This document shows, piece after piece, positions 12,030-22,565 of a DNA stretch of 64,000 nucleotides. Position 1 is the first letter of the stretch; each line of letters opens with the position of its first letter. The notes beneath the pieces were generated by a model. It did no database searches and had not been told where the DNA came from. It worked only from the letters and a program-made list of their open reading frames with translations. Origin of the DNA: Erythroxylum novogranatense. Taxonomy: Eukaryota > Streptophyta > Magnoliopsida > Malpighiales > Erythroxylaceae. The stretch lies in assembly GCA_029891385.1 (NCBI GenBank), contig CM057230.1:31265402-31329401 (forward strand). Reading direction: 5' to 3'. Both the position numbers and the translations under genes were made by a program.

Positions 12030-12429
12030 TGGTTCACGGATTACCGAACCGGTTATCGCCATTCGATCCATGTCTCGATGTCATTGAAGCGATCTTGGTG
12101 AAAAAGTCTCTGTAAAACAAAGGAAGGCACGTCGGGGTGAAATCCGATTTGCCCTCCGACGCCAAGTAAGTCTTTGGTGGAGGTGAGGTTAATACTGATC
12201 GTAGAAACAACTAGGTTATGATCTTGTCACTGGTTATGAGAGAATAATACCTTATATACGCTTTTCTCGCTAGGTTTTGGGTCTTACGTTTTTACGACGT
12301 CGCACGAGAGATTTTCCTACGCTTAATTACGTGGATATATAGATTAGAATCAGATTAGTTTGCGTAGTTGTGAGATTGATCGATCGGCCCGTAATATTGG
12401 ACTTGGGCCCAATATTGCCGACCCAATCA
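12030..12429 (-). repeat. Right LTR (5' LTR in element sense)
   Basis: This 400-bp copy of 2003-2403 starts TGGTTCACGG and ends CCAATCA. It is followed by the target duplication ACTCT. The minus-strand TATATAAG at 12251-12258 is the likely promoter of the element. Confidence 0.9.
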
Positions 12430-12458
12430 ACTCTTATTATAAATCGGATGAAATAGTA
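12430..12458 (+). mobile_element. Stowaway-like MITE, right end (continuation of 1761-1997)
   Basis: ACTCTTATTATAAATCGGA matches the right inverted repeat of the intact MITE at 21690-21713. The final bases (CGGATGAAATAGTA versus CGGAGGGAGTA) are degraded. Confidence 0.75.
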
Positions 12459-13680
12459 ACAAGCAGCATATTGAGCAAAAGAGTTGGGAATCCGGCTCTG
12501 CGACAAAAGTAGTAGATAAGCTACCGACCTTTACTTTCCAACTACCAAAATAGTAACTTTGGCTTCTCATTTTTAAATCCATTGTCCAACTTATTCGGTG
12601 ATGCGTGTTTCACGATACGAAAGGTTATAAGTAGTAGTATTATACAAACACCTTAGAAAGAGAAGGTTGTCCCTATTATCTAAATTAATGGATGATAGAT
12701 CCAAGAACAAGAAGCCATGTGCAACCACCTCGTCCATATCATTGATTCTCAATAATGTCACTCATTTAGAAATTATCGCCAGCCATTCATGTCATTGATC
12801 AACTTGGATAATTTGTCACCGAATGCATTGCTAACATAGTGACTATGTATTCTTAGACTAGGGAAGACGTATATGTTAAGTGTAATCCAATACGTCTTTT
12901 TCATAATTAATAAGAATTAACGCAATCCAATTCTCGACTATGCAATTTTGTTTACTTGTATTTTTTCCTAAAAACATTTATCGAGGAAAACCAAAAAAGG
13001 TATACGCCATGACCTATGGAATAATGGAAGCTGTCTGTTTTTCTGAAAATGTTAACCTTGAAACTTGTTACTTAATGTTTGCCATTTTATAGTGATTGGA
13101 GGATTGAATTCAATACATTTTTTGTTTTAATAATAGTTGTTATCTAAATTTCATGATATAATGTTGTACGGTCCTTGTTTCTACATGTAACTTTCAACTA
13201 ATTGATCACACTTATCTGAACATACTATCTTTTTTGCAAATTATGAATTAACTTGTATGCGTTAGGGATAAGGAGAATTTTAATTAGGATCTAATCAATC
13301 CTACATAATTTTTAGAAACTTAGTGGAATATCAAATCCATTCCTTCTTTTAACTTCTAAAAGGGATTGCTCACCTAAGATTATCAAAATGGGTTTTCAAA
13401 CAATAATTAAGTCCCTATTTATTTATATCCGGATGATATATTGTTTTTTTACTAATTACATAGCTAAATATGTTTATTTAATAGCATATCCATTATGATA
13501 AGGATACACTCTTTTAATTATATTTCACATTTGCAATTTTATTTAATATTTAATCAATTTTCTGACGATCTAATATAACATATTTTCTTATCTAAATTTA
13601 AAAACATTGATCAAATCTATTCCTTCTTTTAATTTCTAAACTAGTTAAAATTATTAAGGACTGAGTAAAAGTTACGATAA
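12459..13680. repeat. Intergenic DNA with one arm of an old tandem duplication
   Basis: No gene seen. Bases 13338-13500 (ATTCCTTCTTTTAACTTCTAA ... GATGATATATTG ... ACTAATTACAT) recur, diverged, as 13617-13677 plus 14855-14945. The second copy is interrupted by the Harbinger-type element. The rest is AT-rich. Confidence 0.55.
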
Positions 13681-14839
13681 GGCCATTTCCAATCATTACA
13701 TGACCATTTCCAATCATTACATTCAAATTTTACACCAAATTTGGTGTAAAGAGAATATTCTAATAATCTTTTTATACTAAATTTGGTGTTACTCCAACTA
13801 TTCTATACCAAATTTTTACACCAAATTATTTTTAATTAATATACCACGATAATTTAATTATTAATTAAATTAATTTATATTTATACAAATATTTTTATTT
13901 ATTTATTTATAAATATTCAAATAAAATAATTATTTTAATTAACTAATATATACTTTATATCAAATTAATATCATTTAACAAATATAATTAATATTATTGC
14001 AACAACAAATTAATAACATACACAAATGTAATATTTTATTGCACATTTAACCTCTAATCTTCTTAATTACCACATCGTTTCTACAAATGTTCAATCAATA
14101 CATTACAAAGTTTATAATAAACTTCTTTATCGTAATTTGCTTATATTTAGTAAGAAATTATTTAAATATATTGTATCGTCTCTATTAATATTAATATGAG
14201 GTACTGGTGTTTCGCTCCAATCTTATATGATCGCTTCAGTATCACGTTCGACCTTAATGATCATATCATGCATTATAATGCATGTTGACATAACATCATG
14301 TAATTGTAATTTATTTTAGTATGATTGTAATTTCAAATATTTTCATTGAGTTTTAATTTTAAATCAATATTGTGATTTAAATTTATGCACCTTTATTTAA
14401 AATTTACTTTTATTCTTAACATATTTTATTAATGAATTTATAACACTTATAAATAAGAGTTATAAATAAATATTAAAAGTATATTTAATATTATATTCAA
14501 TATCAGTATCTTAAATGTCTCAATGAGATATTTATAATGATATATTTTGTGTAAAGCAATATATATTTAAAATTAATTACTTAGTAAATTATTTAAATAA
14601 ATCAAATTGTGATAAAGACATAAAAGAATATGTTAAAAAGATAATGGACAAAGTTGTTGTTTTTAACTTTTGGTGCATGAATAATAACACACCAAATCTG
14701 GTATATTACTATTCATTACACCATTTTAGTATTAAAATTTGATGTCTTTTTGGTATTGAAATTTGGTGTCTTATTTGGAATGATTTCTTTGCAACAAAAG
14801 ACCAAATTTGGTGTTTTAGTATGTTGGTTGGAGATGACC
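13681..14839. mobile_element. PIF/Harbinger-type non-autonomous element
   Basis: The element starts GGCCATTTCCAATCA and ends TGGTTGGAGATGACC. These are imperfect inverted repeats of the plant GGxCATCTCCAACC class. They are flanked by the 3-bp duplication TAA (13678-13680 and 14840-14842), typical of PIF/Harbinger insertions. Sub-terminal repeats of ACACCAAATTTGGTGT type occur at both ends (13732-13750, 14755-14815). The 1.16-kb interior is very AT-rich with no transposase frame, so it depends on an enzyme in trans. Confidence 0.75.
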
Positions 14840-15261
14840 TAACCACCTTTAAATTAAATTAAGTCCCTATTGTTTCAAATCGAGATGATATATTGTATTG
14901 TTTGACTAATTACATCGTTAAATATATTTTATTTAATAGGGTATATAAATCACATAGATTTAACATATTAATGTAATTCTAATCCACGTGCACGAATGTT
15001 TTCAGAAGCGGAAAGGCCGTATTGGAAACACGTGGAAACTTCAACTCTGCAAAGCTTTAGAACCTTCTAGCGTTCAACAAGGTGTTTGACTAATCTCAAG
15101 AGGTTAGTTGTTTAGTCAGATTTGATCCCCTCATTAGTCAAATTCAAATTCAAATCTCAAATCATGTCACACGCGTCCCACATAATTGTTCCGTTGTTTG
15201 TCTTGTCTTTTGTCCCACAAAACTCACCGACCTGTTTCATTAACAAAGCCCATAAATCTAT

Positions 15262-15402
15262 GGATTATGGCCCCCGAAATTCAACTAATTTTGGGCTTAA
15301 GTCTTGATTGTGATTTCATTACCTTGGGCCTCAGGACCATGGAGCGTGGCCCAATCCCATCTAAACCCTTCTTCTTCTGCTTCTTCGTAGAAACTAGGGT
15401 TT
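15262..15402 (+). promoter_or_regulatory. PPR gene promoter elements (site II and telo-box)
   Basis: TGGGCC at 15325-15330 and its reverse GGCCCA at 15348-15353 are site II (TCP-binding) elements. Telo-box-like TAAACCCT (15362-15369) and TAGGGTTT (15395-15402) follow about 100 bp before the ATG. This combination is common in promoters of plant genes for organelle and translation functions, which fits a PPR gene. No TATA box is evident. Confidence 0.55.
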
Positions 15403-15494
15403 AAAGTTTAAGCTCTGGAACTGGAACTTTCAATTCCAGCAATCTCGTACTACCATTTTACCCTGAAATTTAGTGAATTATTTTCGGACCTACA

Positions 15495-17628
15495 ATGGCG
15501 ATGCCCAGATTGTTCGGTAGATCCAGGGTCATAGATAACAGGTCGAAGAAGTACTTGGAAGGACCGCTCTTCGAGAAGCTGTTCGAAGAAGGTGGGTCCA
15601 ATTTGAACGTGAGGAAACAGTTGAATCAGTTTCTCAAGAGCAAAAAACGTGTCTACAAGTGGGAGGTCGACTTTACCCTCAAGAAGCTTCGCGATCGCAA
15701 GCTTTATTACCCGGCTCTCAAGGTTTTGATTCTCTACCCAATGCCCCAATTTTTTGGAACTTTTGCTAGAAATTAAGTCCTTTTGCTTCTCACTTACGGC
15801 GAACTGGGTTTGTTTGAGCTACAAAGTCTACGCTGGATTTTAATGGACATGCAATGTGTTGATACCCTTTTTTTGTTACGGTGCTTAGTAGTGCATTTAA
15901 TTCATCAGTTGATTCATTGCATAGTTACTATTTACTGATTCAACTCTGTAAGTAGGCTGAGAGCCAATAACACAAATATGGGTAATTGAATGATCCTAAG
16001 ATTTGCAGCTGATTGATTATCCAGTAGGTTCAGCTAAGTTTATTATTGCCAATAACATGAAATCTACTTGCACTTGTTCATTTTGAGGTAACAATACCTG
16101 AAGTATTTTGTAGAGGAGATTGCACTTGTTCCTCAAGTAAGATGGGATTTTTGTGCTTAATTGAAAGAGAGATGAAGTATTTATCGCATTTTCTGATCAT
16201 CTGCGCTGGCTTTATTCTACAGAGTTAGTTGATGTGCAGTCTTTTAAGTAGTATAATGTGAGAACTTGTCAAAATGAATTGTGGTTTTTGCTTTTTGAAA
16301 TTAGAAGTTTCTGGTTTTCTATACCTTGATAACCATAAAACATCAACTCTCTTGTTTAATTTCCCCCCTTCTATTCATAGCTGTCAGAAACTATGTCGTC
16401 TAAGAGGGGCATGAACAAGACAGTTCCTGATCAAGCTATACATCTTGATCTTCTTGCCAAAACTCTGGGCATTCCTGCTGCAGAAAATTACTTCATAGAT
16501 CTTCCTGAAACATCAAAGAACCTTCTAACTTATGGATCCCTTCTCAACTGCTACTGTGATAAATTAATGACTGAAGAAGCAGAAGCTCTCTTTGAAAAGA
16601 TGAAAGAACTCAATCTTGGTTTGACCTCCATGTCATACAACAGCCTAATGACCCTCTATACAAAAATTAGTCAGCCTGAAAGAGTACCGGGAATCATACA
16701 AGAAATGAAGGCTGACAGTATAATGCCAGATTGTTATACATACAATGTGTGGATGAGAGCTTTGGCAGCTGTGAATGATATCTTTGGTGTTGAAAGAGTC
16801 ATTGAAGAGATGAAGAGAGATGGCCGGGTTGCTGCAGATTGGACAACTTATAGCAACTTAGCCTCAATCTATGTTAATGCTGGCTTATTTGATAAGGCAG
16901 AAAATGCACTTAAAGAATTGGAGAAGAAAAATGCACATCGGGATCTTTCTGCTTTTCAATACTTGATTACGTTGTACGGGCAAACAGGGAATTTGCTTGA
17001 AGTTTATCGAGTATGGCGTTCTCTGAGGTTGGCTTTTCCTAAAACTGCAAACATAAGTTACCTGAATATGATCCAAGTTCAGGTCAACTTGAAAGATCTA
17101 CCTGGTGCCGAGAAATGCTTCAAGGAATGGGAAACAGGGTGCTCAACTTATGACATCAGGATTGCTAATGTTCTCATTGGAGCTTATGCAAAGGAGGGCT
17201 TGTTACAAAAGGCAGAACAGCTCAAGGAGAGGGTCCTTAGGAGAGGGACCAAGGCTAATGCTAAAACATGGGAAATATTTATGGGATACCATTTGAGAAA
17301 TGGGGATATCAATTTGGCAGTTGATTGTTTAGCAAATGCTATATCTATTGGTAAAGGGGATGGTCACAAGTGGGTCCCATCAACTGAGATTGTTGGATCT
17401 TTTATGGAACATTTTGAGCAGCAGAAAGACGTTGATGGTGCAGAAGGTTTTGTTGAGATTCTGAAGAAGGCTGTGGATGGTGTAGGGTGTGAAGTGTTTG
17501 AATCATTAATAAGGACATACGCAGCTGCTGGAAGAAGGAGTCATGTGATGCGTCGCCGGCTGAAGATGGAGAATGTGGATTTGAGTGAGCCAACCAAGAA
17601 GTTACTTGAAGAAATCTGTGTGGATTGA
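15495..17628 (+). CDS. P-class pentatricopeptide repeat protein (At1g60770-like)
   Basis: Two exons, 15495-15722 and 16381-17628, joined by a phase-0 GT-AG intron of 658 nt, give 491 residues and a TGA stop at 17626-17628. The N terminus (MAMPRLFGRSR) is basic and looks like an organelle, probably mitochondrial, targeting peptide. Tandem helical repeats follow, e.g. LTYGSLLNCYCDKLMTEEAE, TSMSYNSLMTLYTK, DCYTYNVWMRALAA, ADWTTYSNLASIYVNAGLFD and AKTWEIFMGYHLRNGD, covering about residues 110-450. The ends NKTVPDQAIHLDLLAKT and MRRRLKMENVDLSEPTKKLL match the Arabidopsis At1g60770 family as I remember it, almost without gaps. PPR proteins bind organelle RNA through paired residues per repeat; the target here is unknown. 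The internal ATG at 16393 is in frame, but the upstream exon carries conserved sequence, so 15495 is the better start. No damage is seen. Confidence 0.92.
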
Positions 17629-20600
17629 AATTGTATGTTGGGCTCTTGTTATTTAGATTCTTGGAAGCCATACTTTCTAATGGTTTTGAAATGCTTATTT
17701 TCTTCAATAACCCAATTCCTTTTTCGATGTTTTGTTTTCTTGATATCAAAGAAGGCATATGATAGTGTGATACTTTCAACGACTGAAATTGTCTAATAGG
17801 GGAAAGGTTTAGCTTCTGCTTACACACTCTTGGTTAAAGACCTTAGCTTTCAAATTCCTTTGTAATTGGATCTGTGTGTAACTGTGGCGCACTTCAGTTA
17901 GAAAATGTCATTTATATCCCTCAAGATTATTGTGTGGGAATTCAATGTTAAAGTCATTGAATGATGGCTGGAGTGTCTGTTGGTTTTCACCATTAACATG
18001 CTGACTTAACTATCTCGGAATGACAGATTTAGCAATCTTGAGAATCAGAAGTTGACAACAGAAATATCCAGTTCATATAACTTCATTTCTCCAGGTTTTA
18101 ATGTCGGAGGAAAGCAACAAATGGTGTGGTTTTCTGGTCGTTCCTGTTTCGGCAACTGCCAAACCCTTAACAACTGATCTGAATATTCTGAGTTGCGTAG
18201 AATCACTAGCAGAAGCCCCTTGCCAAATAACTCTTATCCGTGGGTGTGCAATAAAACTTGTCTACACGATCAGCAATGACAGTAAGTAGAGTATAATTTA
18301 AACAGATTAATAATGTTTTGATTTGAGTGAGTACCTTAACAAGAGTGATGCTACTTGCTAGCTTTATTTGGACTCAATATGTGAAAATGGAGTTGAGGAA
18401 TAAGTGTAGGAAAGGGTTTTGTTTGCCAACTTGAGTCAAGTGTTCTGGTTCATTTGGAAAAGACCCGTCATTTTGTCTAAAGTCTAAACGAAATAGGTCC
18501 CCGTTTTCATTTAAGCACAAAACGCAGATATGTATCGTCTGAGAGCTGATTACCATCCGTCAGCGGGCCACTTAGCCTCTATTTCGCTCGGCTTATAATA
18601 GTAGAAATTTTTTAAGTAATTTTTTTTTTATAAATTTATTTTAGAAGAGTTTTTTTTAAGTAATTTTATTTTATAACAGTTTTTTTAAGAAGATAATTAA
18701 TTATTTGGCTGTTATTTTAAAAATAGTTTTTTAAAAGCTTCATATAAGAGGCAAGAGAGTGTTTGAAAAAGACTTTTAATTGCAAGTATATTTTATTCTG
18801 TAATAAAATTATTTATGCATATAAAATTATTTAAAGTATATTAAATAATATGTAAAGCACAGTATATTAATTATTATATAATTTTAAACTATATAGAGCA
18901 TAAATAAAATATGTCTAATCAAATCTTTTATATAGATTATAATATAAGTAAAACTAATATTAAAATAAATATTAAAACATATAAAAAGTCAAATAATATT
19001 ATATAAATTTCAAAATAAACATGAAGATGAGTTTGTGGAAATTGTGAAAATTATGTGTAAAAAGTAAGGACAAAAGCGATTAAAAAATAGGCTCATTAAT
19101 TAATATGAAAAATCTACTTGAAAAATATTTTTTGAGAAGCTATAAATTTGAGTTTTGTCTGTTAAAAAGTCATATTTATTAAAAAATATTTTTTATTTTA
19201 CAGTTAAATATTTTTTTTAAAAAATTGTGGTAAAAAATACTTATTAATCCTTAACGAGCCAATTCAACCCCGACGGCAGCTTCAGTTGGTGGCTTCTTCC
19301 TCCATTTCAAGCCAATTACTGACCTAATTTATGTTAGAAGAAGTTATATATGTATTACTTATAAAATAAATAATATAATATTAGTAATTAGAATAAATTA
19401 AAATGTACGCCTATAATTGATTTCATTTGGTTATAAATGTTCTTGTTTTAAGAAAAATATAAATAAATTTTAATATTTTGAGATTTTAATTTTAAGTTAC
19501 AAACTAATATTTATAACTTATGGTTAGTCATGAATGTTTGAATTGGAACTTCCACTTCTATTTATAATAATATTATGAGTAATTCTCCTATTTTGAATTA
19601 CTAAAAATTTAATTTCATATACTTCTTAATTGAACTGCGGTCCTACTCTATCAATTTAATTATTCAAACAAATAGTATTAAGATTATCGTATATTAATAA
19701 TTATAATTATAAGATTAAAATTTCACGCTACATTGCTTAGATAATAACTTTTGATAGAGGAAAAATTATTGACACTCGATATATATAATTTATGACGTAA
19801 AATTTCATTTATTTTAATATATTTAGGACAATTTTTTACATTTAAGAAAGTAAAGAAATAAATTTTAAAATGTTTTATGGATTTGATGTAATCCATTATT
19901 CATACTTGATCCATTACTCGTAATTGATATCTACTTCAAGCAAAAGATAACAAACACATAAATGCGAATGCTAAGTACAACCCCCACCTTGACCTCTCTG
20001 TAGGCTGTTACTGTTACATCACCGCTAGTTCTGATCTTGCTCAGGACTGGCTGGTGTGATCACACCACCGCACCGTGAAGATCTTCGCTCCTTAATTCCT
20101 CCCATCACACCAAACCTTTTTAGAATTCTAGAGGGTCAAAAGCGAAACACGTTTAACCCCAACCTCAATAAGTGCTAAGCGCGCACGTTAAGAAAAGACT
20201 GCTAAATAGTTCATGCAACTCCATTTGCTCGCCTAGTAGGAAACACACCGTGGGATGTCTTGGTCAGTGGAAAAGCAAAACCAAAAGTATACAACAAAGT
20301 TACTTCATATCCTAATTATAGTAAGAAAGCAAGACTTACCCCCCCTTGGTGAAAGAAAAATTACCCGTTAAAAGAGCAGTCAAACCTACTCTCGTATGGG
20401 ATCGTGCCGGTTCAAGCTTTCTATCCACTGAAGCTCATAACATCTTGATTCTTATACAGAAGAAACTTAATTACTCATGAGTCAGCTTTGATGAAATTGC
20501 CATTTCCATGTTGAATATCTTTTACCTTGTGGTTGAAGTTGGCATATAATTAGCCATGAAAGATAACGTAAACTTGAAGAAAAAGATACAGCAGCTTGAA

Positions 20601-21424
20601 GGACTTGTACATATTTGTACGTATCAATCTACAATTAGAGAAATAATGGATGGGTTTGGACAGGAAGTGTGGCCCTTGTTTCATGTGGGTGGACTCTTAA
20701 AGGATTGCAATATTGATTGCTAGTGTTCGAGTAGGTTTGAACTTTAAGTAAGATGCATCATTTATTGCTCTATTTTGTCGGCAACGACGAGGATAATTAT
20801 TGTTTGTCTACTATAGTATCTACTACTCGTTTAAATGTATATCCTTTTTTAAAATATGAAACAGACTAATTAAACTAGCTAGGTTTGAATAGCTAAAGAT
20901 TTGTTTGGTTCTATCTATGTTTACGTTTTTATGATTATGCAACAGATCCATAAATCACGTTACAAAATATAAGTTGGTACCCATATCACAAACTTTGGTT
21001 CTAATGGGGTGATATTGGTCTACCAAAACTAGAATATGTTTAATTAGTGGAGCATATCCATTATGTGTACTTCTGTGGAAATTCCATGTTTGCTTTAGAG
21101 TCTTAGCTTGGTTGCCCCTAATAAATGACATGATTTTGATTCGTTCTCGATGATCAAATAAGTGTATCAACCAGTACCATCCAGGGTAACGAAAATTTAA
21201 GTACTTCCCCATCTACTAGAACTTGCTAAATCTATATACTGAAAAATTAACTTCAACATAATAATATATTTGTTAGGTAGTTTAGTCTAACATGCCATAT
21301 ATATATATATGAAAGAATCGAGGAAGTGCTTATAAGTTCATAAAAAATGATCAATTTTGTGTTTTAAATTCGAGTTAAAAATAATTTATAATGAAATTAT
21401 TAATCAATTTTTATTTAAACTATA
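17629..21424. other. Intergenic region
   Basis: The first few hundred bases hold the PPR 3' UTR. Bases 18590-19260 are extremely AT-rich, with long T and A runs that may be an old, unclassified transposon. A small frame at 18101-18289 has no recognisable product. I see no gene or RNA in 19270-21420. Confidence 0.45.
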
Positions 21425-21713
21425 CTCCCTCCGATTCATAATAGATGTCGTTTTAGATACATTTTAATTATTCAAAATAAGTGTCATTCTTGACTTTGTA
21501 TGCATGTTTATAATTTTTCTTTCAAAATTAACCTTTCATTTCTCTCTCATCTTAATTATCCAAAAAAAAAATATACATATCACAATTTCAAGACAATTTA
21601 ATATGCAATTTCTCTCACATGTTAATTATTGCAAGGGTATATTTATAATTTCATTAGATTTCTTAATATGTGTGTATTTTTCTAAAACGACTCTTATTAT
21701 AAATCGGAGGGAG
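21425..21713. mobile_element. Stowaway-like MITE, intact copy
   Basis: CTCCCTCCGATTCATAATA at the left pairs with TATTATAAATCGGAGGGAG at the right as terminal inverted repeats. The element is flanked by TA (21423-21424, 21714-21715). The CTCCCTCCG end plus TA duplication is the Stowaway signature. The 289-bp interior has no coding capacity. Its right arm preserves the unoccupied target AAAACGACTCTTATTATAAA of the gypsy insertion at 2003-12429. Confidence 0.85.
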
Positions 21714-22565
21714 TAGAAGTTTTATATTGTTTATTTTATCTATTTTTTAATAAAAAACTAATTCCCATTTATTCAAGGAAATGCTGTTGCTATAAAAGGA
21801 TCAGTTTCTTTGTATAAAACAACACGAACATCTCAATATTCAAGCAAGTTATAGATTAAAGACTTTGAAATAACTCGAAAACGAGTGTGTGATTGTAGAA
21901 ATATATACATTATAAAGTGTAGATCTCTATGTCGTTATATGAAGTTTGACGTTGAAATTAATGAACTGAATCAAATCAGATTAAATATAATAGTTTATCT
22001 GGGTCTAAGTCAACCTTTTCCCCTTAACTCGTGCTGCACTCTTTGATCCTAACGAAAAACGAGTGTGCAAATCCTTCCTCGTTGGAATACTGTGGTGCAG
22101 TTTTCCATAGCCATGGCATTTATTGAGGGGCATGTGCTGGATTAATGTAACCTATTTAAGAGATAATTGACTTAACTTGTGGTCCCCTAATTAAATTGCC
22201 CTGTTCATTATCTTCCCTAGAGTTGCAAAACAAGTAGAAAGCTGCAATTCGTGTCAATTTTCCATGTGTGGATAGAGAAGAGTTAAAGGAAAGGAACTCG
22301 CAATGTATTCACTAACATTTCTTCTTCTTTTTCTTTTCCACATTTACTTACACATAAGTCCCTAAAGGAGGTATAATCAATCAATGACATGTTTGTTAGT
22401 CAAGGAAAGGGGCTAAAAGAAAAGGGGAAAAAATTGATTAACAGGGAAATAAATATAAGAATAAAACCCAACCCAAGCTCACTGATCTCGAGTAGAAACC
22501 CATATCACCCACAATAATTATAAAAAAAAAAGAAAAATTATGGACCAATCCTGTACCGGATTCCC
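21714..22565. other. Intergenic region downstream of the neprosin-like gene
   Basis: AT-rich. It includes the presumed 3' UTR of the gene on the right, read leftwards. Nothing else is recognisable. Confidence 0.4.

Larger units (their letters stand above)
2003..12429 (-). mobile_element. Ty3/gypsy LTR retrotransposon, Tat-type, full length but decayed
   Basis: Both LTRs start with TG and end with CA, and the element is flanked by the 5-bp target duplication ACTCT (1998-2002 and 12430-12434). On the minus strand gag (about 11.0-11.6 kb), RT (about 8.8-9.96 kb, YVDD at 9182-9193), RNase H (8.26-8.57 kb) and integrase (6.9-7.75 kb) occur in the gag-pol order of gypsy elements. A polypurine tract abuts the left LTR. 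Between integrase and the left (3') LTR lie a 70-72 bp tandem array and a plus-strand, i.e. antisense, coding region with a PNSWRFINGLAFF motif and coiled coils. An antisense ORF plus tandem repeats in this position is known for the plant Tat group (Tat/Retand/Ogre). Frames are broken throughout, mostly by one-base losses or gains, so it is not autonomous as written. Confidence 0.9.

Noticed and set aside
18101..18289. 62-residue frame downstream of the PPR gene
   Set aside because: No family recognised, no promoter context, and length is expected by chance.
18590..19260. AT-rich block with T and A runs, considered as a hAT-type or other DNA transposon
   Set aside because: No matching terminal inverted repeats or target duplication could be fixed.
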